The notes: a model not told the origin generated them from the sequence alone. A DNA stretch of 12,397 nucleotides from a bacterium (GCA_030692145.1 JAUYCU010000109.1:1-12397); one strand, 5' to 3'. Positions 6,163 to 12,135 are shown, numbered from the stretch's first letter. Numbers and translations: made by a program.

Positions 6163-6187
6163 GGCCTTCCTCCTTTTGATTTTACGG

Positions 6188-6583
6188 TTAGTCCGCGATT
6201 ACCGACCCGTGTTTACGGAACGCTTTTTCCAGAAACTGCTCATGCGCTCCAGCTGGCAGCTTCTTTAAAACATCCCGTACCTGGTAGAAGAACTTGATAA
6301 ACCTTCTACCCTGCTCCTCGTTGATGAAACGATGAGCTTTGTTGATGATGACGCGGATCTTCAAAGGGTCCTTGAGAAGGATTTTCTTGGCAGCGAACTT
6401 GAAGTCGTGCATTGTAACGCACTCATCGAGTTCGTCCAGCTCAGTCTTCTTCTGCTGGGAAAGTTGAGCAATTCGAGCGCTGCTCTTTTGCTCTTCTTCC
6501 AAATCCTTCTCGGCCTGTTGCTCTCGGAATTGTTTTTCCGAAAGCAAACCGACTTTGAATAACTCTTCCGACAAGGCTCCCAT
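6188..6583 (-). CDS. Hypothetical helical protein, 131 aa
   Basis: No known family is recognised. The sequence is strongly charged and almost entirely helical. Residues ~18-55 ('KQFREQQAEKDLEEEQKSS' onward) look like a coiled coil, followed by a more globular helical part with several Phe residues ('RRFIKFFYQVRDVLKKLP'). There is no membrane segment or signal peptide, so it is probably cytoplasmic. The opening 'GALSEELFKVGLLSEKQ' resembles a short helical adaptor, but that is not diagnostic. The start at 6583 is firm: AAAGGAGG (6590-6597) six bases upstream and a consensus promoter. It is monocistronic with its own terminator, matching the architecture of its neighbours. Confidence 0.78.
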   Translation of the reverse strand: MGALSEELFKVGLLSEKQFREQQAEKDLEEEQKSSARIAQLSQQKKTELDELDECVTMHDFKFAAKKILLKDPLKIRVIINKAHRFINEEQGRRFIKFFYQVRDVLKKLPAGAHEQFLEKAFRKHGSVIAD

Positions 6584-6604
6584 TCGGAACCTCCTTTCTT
6601 GTAA

Positions 6605-6635
6605 ATTATAGGATATTTCTATCCTACCCTATAAT
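6605..6635. promoter_or_regulatory. Nested inverted repeats touching the -10 box of the 131-aa gene
   Basis: ATTATAGG (6605-6612) and CCTATAAT (6628-6635) are perfect reverse complements. Inside, TAGGATA-TTTC-TATCCTA forms a competing seven-base stem. The outer arm runs into the -10 hexamer. It could be an operator or a 5'-UTR hairpin. Confidence 0.5.
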
Positions 6636-6662
6636 TATACACCCAAATCGCTATTTTGTCAA
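6634..6662 (-). promoter_or_regulatory. Consensus sigma70 promoter of the 131-aa gene
   Basis: TTGACA (6657-6662), 17-base spacer, TATAAT (6634-6639), both hexamers perfect, on the minus strand. AAAGGAGG follows at 6590-6597. Confidence 0.88.
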
Positions 6663-6762
6663 CCCTTTCACCTTTTTCCGCGCATTTTTATGCTTTATGT
6701 GATAAATCAAGCTCCCTGATTAAATTCTGTTTATTGAGTAATTACAAATAAAGGTGAAGGGT
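6662..6762. repeat. ~100-bp intergenic segment closed by inverted repeats
   Basis: ACCCTTTCACCTTT (6662-6675) and AAAGGTGAAGGGT (6750-6762) are reverse complements apart from one deleted base. They enclose ~75 bp with a small AATCA/TGATT hairpin and no ORF. It could be a MITE-like remnant or a closed-stem RNA. Only one copy is seen in this window. Confidence 0.4.
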
Positions 6763-6773
6763 CAAGAGAAAAT

Positions 6774-6799
6774 AAAAAAGCCGGATCCGCAGATCCGGC
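6774..6799 (-). terminator. Strong intrinsic terminator of the 125-aa gene
   Basis: GCCGGATC (6780-6787) pairs perfectly with GATCCGGC (6792-6799), loop CGCA. The minus strand continues with T6 and ATTTT. Confidence 0.9.
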
Positions 6800-6804
6800 T
6801 CGTT

Positions 6805-6821
6805 GTGGACGATTCGTCCAC
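6805..6821. other. Perfect hairpin between stop codon and terminator
   Basis: GTGGACG-ATT-CGTCCAC begins at the stop codon of the 125-aa gene, just ahead of its terminator. It has no T-tract. It may protect the mRNA 3' end or help release. Confidence 0.5.
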
Positions 6822-7198
6822 TAGATGCCTTTGAACAAAGATTCACGCTGTGGCCTGATCCAGACCGAGGCCGGAAAGTTGGGCAAGGTGAAGTCCATCA
6901 GCTTTTTGACCTTCGCGGCAAGCAATTTTCTTTGCTCTGCCGGAGGATCGAATAGTTCGCCTTTGCCGTACTCGTTTTCTCCAACCGTGTACTTGATTTC
7001 GATCTGAATAGGGGCTTCATTGATGGTGTGCAGGGCCTTGATGGCCGTAAAAGCGACATCGTGCTTGCCCTGAATTTCGAATACCTCCTCTACGACCGCA
7101 ATCAGCTTTTGGCCAGTAACGTTTAAAAGCGTGCAGATGGTTTCCTTAGGAAACCTCTCGTGAAGTTTCGGACCGACCGTCATAAAAACTTGTGGCAT
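6821..7198 (-). CDS. Hypothetical protein, 125 aa, possible tautomerase-superfamily fold
   Basis: Family not firmly recognised. The protein begins Met-Pro (MPQVFMTVG), and its layout can be read as two beta-alpha-beta units: strand 2-8, helix ~17-42, strand; then strand ~63-71 ('IQIEIKYTV'), helix ~85-102, strand 'ASVWIRP'. This is the plan of tautomerases (4-OT, CHMI, MIF), where the N-terminal Pro exposed after Met removal is the catalytic base. The resemblance is structural guesswork from secondary structure, so the annotation stays hypothetical. It is cytoplasmic, with no signal or membrane segment. The start is firm: AAAGGAGG (7205-7212) six bases before the ATG. It is monocistronic with a consensus promoter and its own terminator. 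Confidence 0.75.
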   Translation of the reverse strand: MPQVFMTVGPKLHERFPKETICTLLNVTGQKLIAVVEEVFEIQGKHDVAFTAIKALHTINEAPIQIEIKYTVGENEYGKGELFDPPAEQRKLLAAKVKKLMDFTLPNFPASVWIRPQRESLFKGI

Positions 7199-7227
7199 TT
7201 CAAGCCTCCTTTCTTTATTTCTCTTAC

Positions 7228-7256
7228 ATCATACGTCTATATTAATAATTTGTCAA
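7228..7256 (-). promoter_or_regulatory. Sigma70 promoter of the 125-aa gene
   Basis: TTGACA (7251-7256), 17-base spacer, TATGAT (7228-7233) on the minus strand. The terminator of the preceding operon ends only ~5 bp upstream. Confidence 0.88.
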
Positions 7257-7260
7257 GAGC

Positions 7261-7284
7261 AAACAAAAACCGCCGAAGTGGCGA
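7261..7284 (-). terminator. Terminator of the kinase/barrel/HTH operon
   Basis: CGCC (7271-7274) pairs with GGCG (7280-7283) around GAAGT. The minus strand continues GTTTTTGTTT. It is short but correctly placed. The 7285-7373 spacer holds a second GGCGATTTTTAG copy (7280-7291 and 7341-7352) and GGTGAGCCTGTCGAATCC, a motif type seen as a dispersed repeat in many bacteria. Confidence 0.6.
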
Positions 7285-7373
7285 TTTTTAGGACTTGTTT
7301 ACGGTGAGCCTGTCGAATCCGTCTTGCTCGGGTGGAGAATGGCGATTTTTAGAGATCCTTAATAGAGGCGTGG

Positions 7374-8060
7374 CTAGGAGTATAGATTAGACTTTAATCT
7401 ACCCAGAACATCAATATAGGCCTTTTTAGATATTACACCGCAACGAAGTGGCTTCACTACAAAGTAAAATTGATTTGTTGATTTATCAAAAACCGCCGCC
7501 CCTATTCGAAAACGCCGAAAAGATTTTTTGTTTCGTTCTAGGACGTTTTTTTTGGAAATCGGCATAACAACGGTAACGCGGGTTGAAAAAGCTCTGTATC
7601 GCAGAGACTGTCTTAACGCAGAGCGCCAATCATGCAGCTTAAATTCAAAACTTCGAAGTTCTATTTTTGGAATATTAAATAATTTACTAAATTTATAATC
7701 ACCTCTTTGATTTTTTTCAATTATTTTTAAACCTTCCATCACGGAAATAATCTTTCTAAAATGCGTTACACTCAATCCTGTTTTTTTTAAGATATTTTCC
7801 CTAGAAAGATAAGTTTTTCTCGATAACACAGATAATACTTTTGCGTAACCATTTGTAAGAAGTAGTGTTGGGAAGGATTTTGAAAACTTTGTAAGGATTT
7901 TAATATGACTAATCCTAATTCCGACTAAGTCGGGAATGCCACCCGATGTCTCTATCTGAGATAATAAATTAGCTTTAAAGCCAACGGCTCGAATAGTATT
8001 ATTACCATTCTTAAAAGCTCTGACTAATGATTCTTCGGAAAAATTTTTCTGTTTAAGCAT
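7374..8060 (-). CDS. HTH protein with PD-(D/E)XK-nuclease-like motifs, third gene of kinase operon
   Basis: 228 residues. Three regions can be seen. Near the N-terminus 'ETSGGIPDLVGIR' (37-49) looks like the Asp-bearing strand of a restriction-endonuclease fold. Residues ~70-128 form a winged helix ('YLSRENILKKTGLSVTHFR'). Then 'SFEFKLHDWRSALRQSLRY' (137-155) has the E-x-K signature (Glu139, Lys141) plus a downstream Gln, followed by the strand 'VTVVMP'. In many PD-(D/E)XK proteins an ExK strand is followed by a 'DWxxAxxQ' helix and a 'vvlP' strand. The HTH would thus be inserted between the two halves of the catalytic core. Activity is not proven. The start at 8060 is supported by AAGGAGG (8070-8076), nine bases upstream and inside the preceding gene. 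It starts two bases after that gene ends. Confidence 0.8.
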   Translation of the reverse strand: MLKQKNFSEESLVRAFKNGNNTIRAVGFKANLLSQIETSGGIPDLVGIRISHIKILTKFSKSFPTLLLTNGYAKVLSVLSRKTYLSRENILKKTGLSVTHFRKIISVMEGLKIIEKNQRGDYKFSKLFNIPKIELRSFEFKLHDWRSALRQSLRYRAFSTRVTVVMPISKKNVLERNKKSFRRFRIGAAVFDKSTNQFYFVVKPLRCGVISKKAYIDVLGRLKSNLYS

Positions 8061-8062
8061 GT

Positions 8063-9241
8063 TTATATTCCTCCTTGTTCAAATAGGGTTATTGCCTCTT
8101 TCCACACCCTAAGATGCGAGGGTCCGCTTATGGGTTCAAATTCTATACCCGAAGATTGAAGCTTAGAATATAGTCCTTGCGCCTCATTAATCCATTGTTT
8201 AATAACGCCGAGCTTATCGTTTACCCCCCCCTGTTCGTCAATTTTTTCATCAAAAGCCTTAATTACCTCCCAGTGATGTAGAATTGACTCTTCAATTGAC
8301 CACGATTGGTTTATGGGATCACTTGCCAACTTACTGTCAAAAGATGTTTTAGAAAGAATTTCATTGTTAAGTCCTACCTCCGTAATCGTTTGCATTTCTG
8401 AATCAATAAAAATCGAATTTAATAAAGCAGCTGAAGTATATATAGCTTTTGGGCCATGCCCTCCGGTCTTCTCAATAAATTTATCATCCGTAAACTGTTT
8501 TAATGTTCGCCACCATCCGTTCGCAATGCCCGTGGCTCCAACTGCCCTAAGTAATAAACCAACAATATCAACGTAGCCTACTATAATTCGATAATCATTT
8601 TTACTCAACGCATGAACTAAATACAACAATCCAGCTAAAGTTGATGAATCTGACCACTGCGGAGCTTCTTGCCTGGCCCGTTCAATAAAAACATAATAAC
8701 CATCTGCGTCTAAGGTAGTTAACGCATCAAGATATTCACTAAGCTGTTCGTCTTCTCGTAATGCAGTTTCTCTTACAGGAAGACATAAAAGTAGCTTATT
8801 TTTCACTCTTTTGCTTTTAATGTAATCTGATGATTCGGCAAAAAGTTGTAGCGCGACCTGACTCCACGAACTAGTGAAGCTAGGGATAATAACGCCCGGG
8901 GAAATTATATCGGGAAAACCAATACCTAATTGATAATCAATAGTTTCTTTTACGTATTTCTGAATGTTCTTTACAGTAAAACTAGTCCCACGCAATCGAG
9001 GATGAAAAAAGGGGTATGTATCTAACTGTCCGATTTTTTCAGTAAGCAACAAGCTAACATAAAAATTTGGATCAAGAATAAATTTTTTACCAGGAAATTC
9101 TTTTGAGTAGGTTTTAAAAATCTCTACCAATTTTTTGGAAGAATGTGTCCTAGGACACAAAATAGCTCCATCAATACTGCCTGCTTTTAAGCCGTTCTTA
9201 ATTTTTTCCGATGTCTGATGACCGTCTTGCGCAAAAAGCAT
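8063..9241 (-). CDS. Uncharacterised 392-aa protein, probable alpha/beta (TIM-like) barrel
   Basis: No named family is recognised. The pattern of short hydrophobic strands alternating with helices suggests a barrel: 'DGAILCP' (24-30), 'KKFILDPN' (52-59), 'DIISPGVIIPSF' (111-122), 'KLLLCLPV' (149-156), 'DGYYVFIE' (180-187), 'RIIVGYVD' (218-225), 'GATGIANGWW' (235-244) and 'KAIYTSAAL' (265-273). Several strands end in polar or acidic residues where a barrel active site would be. tRNA-guanine-transglycosylase-like or glycosidase-like barrels are possible, but no diagnostic motif settles it. The C-terminal ~100 residues are helical. There is no signal peptide. It starts seven bases after the kinase stop, has no Shine-Dalgarno, and is followed two bases later by the HTH/nuclease-like gene. 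Its function probably depends on those partners. Confidence 0.82.
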   Translation of the reverse strand: MLFAQDGHQTSEKIKNGLKAGSIDGAILCPRTHSSKKLVEIFKTYSKEFPGKKFILDPNFYVSLLLTEKIGQLDTYPFFHPRLRGTSFTVKNIQKYVKETIDYQLGIGFPDIISPGVIIPSFTSSWSQVALQLFAESSDYIKSKRVKNKLLLCLPVRETALREDEQLSEYLDALTTLDADGYYVFIERARQEAPQWSDSSTLAGLLYLVHALSKNDYRIIVGYVDIVGLLLRAVGATGIANGWWRTLKQFTDDKFIEKTGGHGPKAIYTSAALLNSIFIDSEMQTITEVGLNNEILSKTSFDSKLASDPINQSWSIEESILHHWEVIKAFDEKIDEQGGVNDKLGVIKQWINEAQGLYSKLQSSGIEFEPISGPSHLRVWKEAITLFEQGGI

Positions 9242-9248
9242 ATTTAAT

Positions 9249-10127
9249 TTAATTATATGATATTATTGCTAATTTTTCCAATAATTTTTTACACGAATTA
9301 AATCGCATATGAGGACGTTTTTTAACTAAAATATCGACAACATCTAAAAGCTCTTCCGAATAGTGCTCCACTTTTCCTTTAAGGATTGGGGGCACAAAGT
9401 TAATAATATTATTTATTATTTCACTCTTCTTCATCCCGGCGGTAATGTAAGCATGTTTGCCGGTAATGCATTCGTACGCCACTAATCCTAAGGCATATAA
9501 ATCAGACCTGTAATCTAATAAATTACGTCTCCCACTGATTTGTTCTGGCGACATATAAGGTAAAGTACCAACAACATAACCCGTTGGGGTCAATGATGTT
9601 TCTTGTTTTATTAGAACCATACCAGCATCAATTAAAACGAAAATGTCATCAGATTTTTTATAAATAATATTCTCTGGTTTTATATCCCTATGAACACTTT
9701 CTCGCCCCCCCGTCCAAAGAGCTTCGATCGCGCTAGTTATATTAATCAACATCTTTAAACAAAGATTATTATCAAATACTTGTGTGCAAATCATTTCCCG
9801 AACCGTCGGTCCATCTAAATATTCCTCACTATAATAATAAAACAATGAATTATCTTTTTTAAAATAACCAGGTGCCACTAATCCAACTTTAACAAGATAG
9901 GGTGATTTAAGATTATTGATTAATTTTATTTCTCTATGGACCCGGTCTAATGCTGTATCATCAAACATCACCTCATTTTCTACCTGAATAAACTTGAGAG
10001 CCAATTTTTTCTTTCCGTAATCACACTTATAGACTTGCTTCTGTCCACCCCGACCAATTAATTCAAAATTTGATAATTTAGGAAACTGCTCCGCCAGTTT
10101 TTCTTCTGGTAAAAAATATTCTTCCAT
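9249..10127 (-). CDS. Serine/threonine protein kinase (Hanks type), soluble
   Basis: 292 residues, a stand-alone eukaryote-like kinase domain. Visible motifs: glycine loop 'IGRGGQKQVY' (24-33), ATP-anchoring Lys45 in 'LALKFI', helix-C Glu66, catalytic loop 'VHRDIKPEN' (145-153) with Asp148, Lys150 and Asn153, and metal-binding 'DAG' at 167-169 in place of DFG. 'MSPEQ' (192-196, the APE position) and 'YRSDLYALG' follow. All catalytic residues are present, so it should be active on Ser/Thr; DAG for DFG is a tolerated variant. There is no transmembrane or PASTA/FHA region, unlike housekeeping PknB kinases. It heads a tight three-gene operon, so its targets may be the barrel or HTH protein. No Shine-Dalgarno is visible at ATG 10127. 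Confidence 0.95.
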   Translation of the reverse strand: MEEYFLPEEKLAEQFPKLSNFELIGRGGQKQVYKCDYGKKKLALKFIQVENEVMFDDTALDRVHREIKLINNLKSPYLVKVGLVAPGYFKKDNSLFYYYSEEYLDGPTVREMICTQVFDNNLCLKMLINITSAIEALWTGGRESVHRDIKPENIIYKKSDDIFVLIDAGMVLIKQETSLTPTGYVVGTLPYMSPEQISGRRNLLDYRSDLYALGLVAYECITGKHAYITAGMKKSEIINNIINFVPPILKGKVEHYSEELLDVVDILVKKRPHMRFNSCKKLLEKLAIISYN

Positions 10128-10177
10128 GATTATTTTTTAATTCTTTCTTTTATAATTTTTATCTCGATTCTCCTTTT

Positions 10178-10205
10178 ATCTTACCACTCTCTTGCCTATT
10201 AGCAA
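10178..10205 (-). promoter_or_regulatory. Candidate promoter of the kinase operon
   Basis: TTGCTA (10200-10205), 16-base spacer, TAAGAT (10178-10183) on the minus strand, about 50 bases before the kinase ATG and just downstream of a terminator. Confidence 0.45.
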
Positions 10206-10210
10206 AATCA

Positions 10211-10236
10211 AAAAACCGCCTCAATAGACGGTTTTT
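10211..10236. terminator. Bidirectional-type terminator after DUF5652 copy 1
   Basis: ACCGCC (10215-10220) pairs with GACGGT (10227-10232, one G-U), flanked by A-tract and T-tract. On the minus strand it reads GGCGGTTTTTTGATTTT, the tail shared by several terminators in this window. Confidence 0.8.
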
Positions 10237-10250
10237 CTCAATTAAGCAAT

Positions 10251-10460
10251 TTATACTGTTTTTTCTATCTTTTTTCTTTTGCTGAAATTGAAGATGTAAA
10301 GAATCTCGAGCAATGCAAGAGTGTTGATTATTAAAAGCGCGACAAACCACCCTTTGTCATTCTGACGAGCAGCCCTCCAAAGAGCCACCCCTTTCCACGG
10401 CAAACACCAGATAATTATCGCCGCCAAAACCCACGGATTTTGCGTTAAAAATTGTTCCAT
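10251..10460 (-). CDS. DUF5652-like small membrane protein, copy 1
   Basis: 69 residues with two transmembrane helices. It begins MEQFLTQNPWVLAAI. A short loop with the 'WKGVALWRAARQND' motif separates the helices, and the C-terminus is basic ('FSKRKK'). NPW near the N-terminus and WKGxALW are, as far as I recall, hallmarks of DUF5652, a family common in Candidate Phyla Radiation genomes with no known function. It is 58 of 63 residues identical to the protein at 12153-12353. No Shine-Dalgarno precedes the ATG. The extended C-terminal tail (KIEKTV) differs from copy 2. Its terminator follows 15 bases after the stop. Confidence 0.85.
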   Translation of the reverse strand: MEQFLTQNPWVLAAIIIWCLPWKGVALWRAARQNDKGWFVALLIINTLALLEILYIFNFSKRKKIEKTV

Positions 10461-10586
10461 AATTTTGTAATTGATTATTGTTTAAAAACTCGACGGCTTT
10501 CCTGCACAAAGCTGGGGGGATTGGATAAAGCTCGAACTTGGATTGAGGAAAATTTAGAGAGTTTCCGGGTACTTAATTTATAGTCG

Positions 10587-11267
10587 TTATTTTTTATCGG
10601 CTATTAAAATAATAAATTTACAATTCATTACGTAAGGAGGATTTGATTTTTTGACATCCTCAACAAATTTTGATTCATACATCTTTATTCGATAATTCTT
10701 AAAAAGCTTTTTAAGAATTTCTTTGGCTTCGCTTAAAGAATAGAGGGGTTCGCTATCAAAAACAAGTAGCTTTCCATTCGGTAAGGTTCTTTTAATATTG
10801 GTTGCAAAATCAATTATCACCCTCCCTTTTGGTTTTAAAATTCTATCAATTTCTGATACAATTTTTCTCAATATTTTTTTGGGGAAAAGATGCAGGACGC
10901 CAGTACAAAAAACTCCATCAAATAAATTATCGTGAAAAGGAAACTTATTATTAATATCAAATATTTTTGTATCTAGTTTGTGCCTATATTTTAAAGGGGT
11001 GGTATGCCACAGCTTACTTAAAGCACCTTTATCAATGTCTGAGACAATAACAAAATCTACTTTTTTTAACAAATATAAGTTATATCTGCCATCGCCAGCA
11101 GCGAGATTTAACCATTTACCTTTAATCTTTATTCTTTTTAAAACATCTAAGGTTTTCTTGTCCCCGCTTCCCCAAATAGAAATATTGCCTGTTTTAAAAT
11201 AATTAATCCCTTCAGAAAAAATATATTTGCTTTCTTTCGATTCGCAAGGTTTCGTTATTTTTCTCAT
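10587..11267 (-). CDS. Class I SAM-dependent methyltransferase (Methyltransf_11 type)
   Basis: 226 residues. Motif I is 'LNLAAGDGR' (53-61), the acidic residue of motif II is in 'VSDIDKGAL' (75-83), motif III-like 'DINNKFPFHDNLFDGVFC' (104-121) has the typical 'FDGVFCTGVLHLF' strand, and motif 'RILKPKGRVIIDF' (142-154) follows. This is the Methyltransf_11/UbiE-like layout for small-molecule or lipid substrates; no DNA or RNA methylase motif (NPPY, DPPY) is in the catalytic position, although 'NPPY' occurs by chance near the C-terminus. The substrate cannot be told. The start at 11267 has no Shine-Dalgarno. It is transcribed alone on the minus strand, divergent from the small plus-strand ORF at 11313. 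Confidence 0.9.
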   Translation of the reverse strand: MRKITKPCESKESKYIFSEGINYFKTGNISIWGSGDKKTLDVLKRIKIKGKWLNLAAGDGRYNLYLLKKVDFVIVSDIDKGALSKLWHTTPLKYRHKLDTKIFDINNKFPFHDNLFDGVFCTGVLHLFPKKILRKIVSEIDRILKPKGRVIIDFATNIKRTLPNGKLLVFDSEPLYSLSEAKEILKKLFKNYRIKMYESKFVEDVKKSNPPYVMNCKFIILIADKK

Positions 11268-11312
11268 AGAGATTTTTAAAATTGATATATCTATAATTAA
11301 GGGGAGGAAATT

Positions 11313-11447
11313 TTGTCTTTTCAGGCAAATTCAGCTGGCAACCCCGGTGTGGGGACCCCAATTTTTGAAGGCATGCCCCGTAGACGCGCTCTTGGCGAGC
11401 GCCAGGCTGAAAGCCTGCGGCGACAAGTAAACGTTCTGCTGGGGTAA
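11313..11447 (+). CDS. Possible 44-aa ORF (TTG start) in a GC-rich, hairpin-rich stretch
   Basis: A GGGGAGG ribosome site (11301-11307 region) precedes a TTG by about six bases, and a 44-codon frame runs to TAA at 11445-11447. The product would start with Met-Ser-Phe-Gln and ends 'RRQVNVLLG'; it contains 'GNPGVGTPIFEGMPRRR' and looks protein-like, not random. A TATAAT-like sequence (11292-11297) lies just upstream, but no clear -35. The stretch is visibly GC-richer than everything around it and holds three consecutive perfect hairpins (CCCC/GGGG at 11342-11354, GCGCTC/GAGCGC at ~11386-11402, CAGGCT/AGCCTG at 11403-11417). It could instead be a structured RNA or transferred fragment. This accounts for the ~300-bp gap between the methyltransferase and the kinase-like gene. 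Confidence 0.35.
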   Translation: MSFQANSAGNPGVGTPIFEGMPRRRALGERQAESLRRQVNVLLG

Positions 11448-11499
11448 ATTCGGGTCTTCTCCGGGAATTTCCTCGACTCGTCTCGGTCGGAATCAAGGC

Positions 11500-11528
11500 T
11501 TGACCAATCTTTAAATAACAGCTATTAT
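11500..11528 (+). promoter_or_regulatory. Sigma70 promoter of the P-loop kinase gene
   Basis: TTGACC (11500-11505), 17-base spacer, TATTAT (11523-11528), followed by AAGGAGG at 11555-11561 and the GTG start. Confidence 0.75.
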
Positions 11529-11566
11529 GCGAGCTAGTTCATTATATTACAAGGAAGGAGGTTTTT

Positions 11567-12127
11567 GTGGAAAAAAATAACACCGTTTATTTACTAATTG
11601 GCCAACGAGGATCCGGCAAAAGCCATTACGCCAGACGTATTATCGAAAATCAACCCGGACTGTCTGCGGTAAGCCGCGACGAAATCCTTCTACGCTTTTT
11701 TGGTTCAGTCGACACAAATCCCTATACCGGAGCGCAATACCTTGCTCAAGAAATCATGCATCGCCTGCTGAGGCGCAAGCTATCAACGCAAACAGGACTT
11801 AGGTTGATTCTTGACGCTTGGACGGGCGAAAGTAGAGAACGAAAACTTCTTATTAGCAGGCTGAGGCAGCATGGCGCCACTCGCGTTGTGGCCCTTTACT
11901 TCATAACGCCACTCGAGACCGTAAATTCATGGTTTTGGAAGAAACCCGGGATCGCAAAGATGAAAGAAATGAAAATACGACAAGAAAAGGGACTTTTGTT
12001 TTTCTCCGAGGATGCTCCTGCTCACGATTATAAAATTTTTCATGAATGCGCATCGCGAATTGATTCTAATGGCTTTGATAAAGTTATCAGAATCAACCCA
12101 CAAAAAGAACTTGTCGTTCTAAACTAG
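11567..12127 (+). CDS. P-loop kinase, zeta-toxin/AAA_33-like
   Basis: 186 residues. The Walker A motif is 'GQRGSGKS' (12-19). An acidic residue at the phosphoacceptor-binding position is in 'SRDEI' (36-40), the Walker-B-like strand is 'LRLILDAWTGES' (78-89), and a lid follows near 'ETVNSWFWKKPG'. This is the layout of small nucleoside, polynucleotide or zeta-type kinases that phosphorylate a small molecule or nucleic acid end; the substrate is not evident. No zeta/epsilon antitoxin partner is adjacent, so toxin activity is unproven. The start is GTG, set by AAGGAGG five bases upstream. It is the only confident plus-strand gene, monocistronic, with its own promoter and terminator, like the three orphan genes at 5537-7198. 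It sits between the two DUF5652-like copies. Confidence 0.88.
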   Translation: MEKNNTVYLLIGQRGSGKSHYARRIIENQPGLSAVSRDEILLRFFGSVDTNPYTGAQYLAQEIMHRLLRRKLSTQTGLRLILDAWTGESRERKLLISRLRQHGATRVVALYFITPLETVNSWFWKKPGIAKMKEMKIRQEKGLLFFSEDAPAHDYKIFHECASRIDSNGFDKVIRINPQKELVVLN

Positions 12128-12135
12128 AAACATTT

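Noticed and set aside
10159..10350. 63-codon minus-strand ORF
   Set aside because: It lies in another frame across DUF5652 copy 1 and its terminator; the DUF5652-like frame is clearly the coding one.
10524..10545. tRNA T-arm-like TTCGAGC on the minus strand between DUF5652 copy 1 and the methyltransferase
   Set aside because: The flanking bases do not form a T-stem, and no acceptor or anticodon arms can be built. I see nothing else firm in the 10461-10586 spacer.
11212..11496. 94-codon minus-strand ORF opposite the GC-rich stretch
   Set aside because: It overlaps the methyltransferase start, has no ribosome site and becomes low-complexity at its end; the plus-strand TTG frame with an SD is the better reading.
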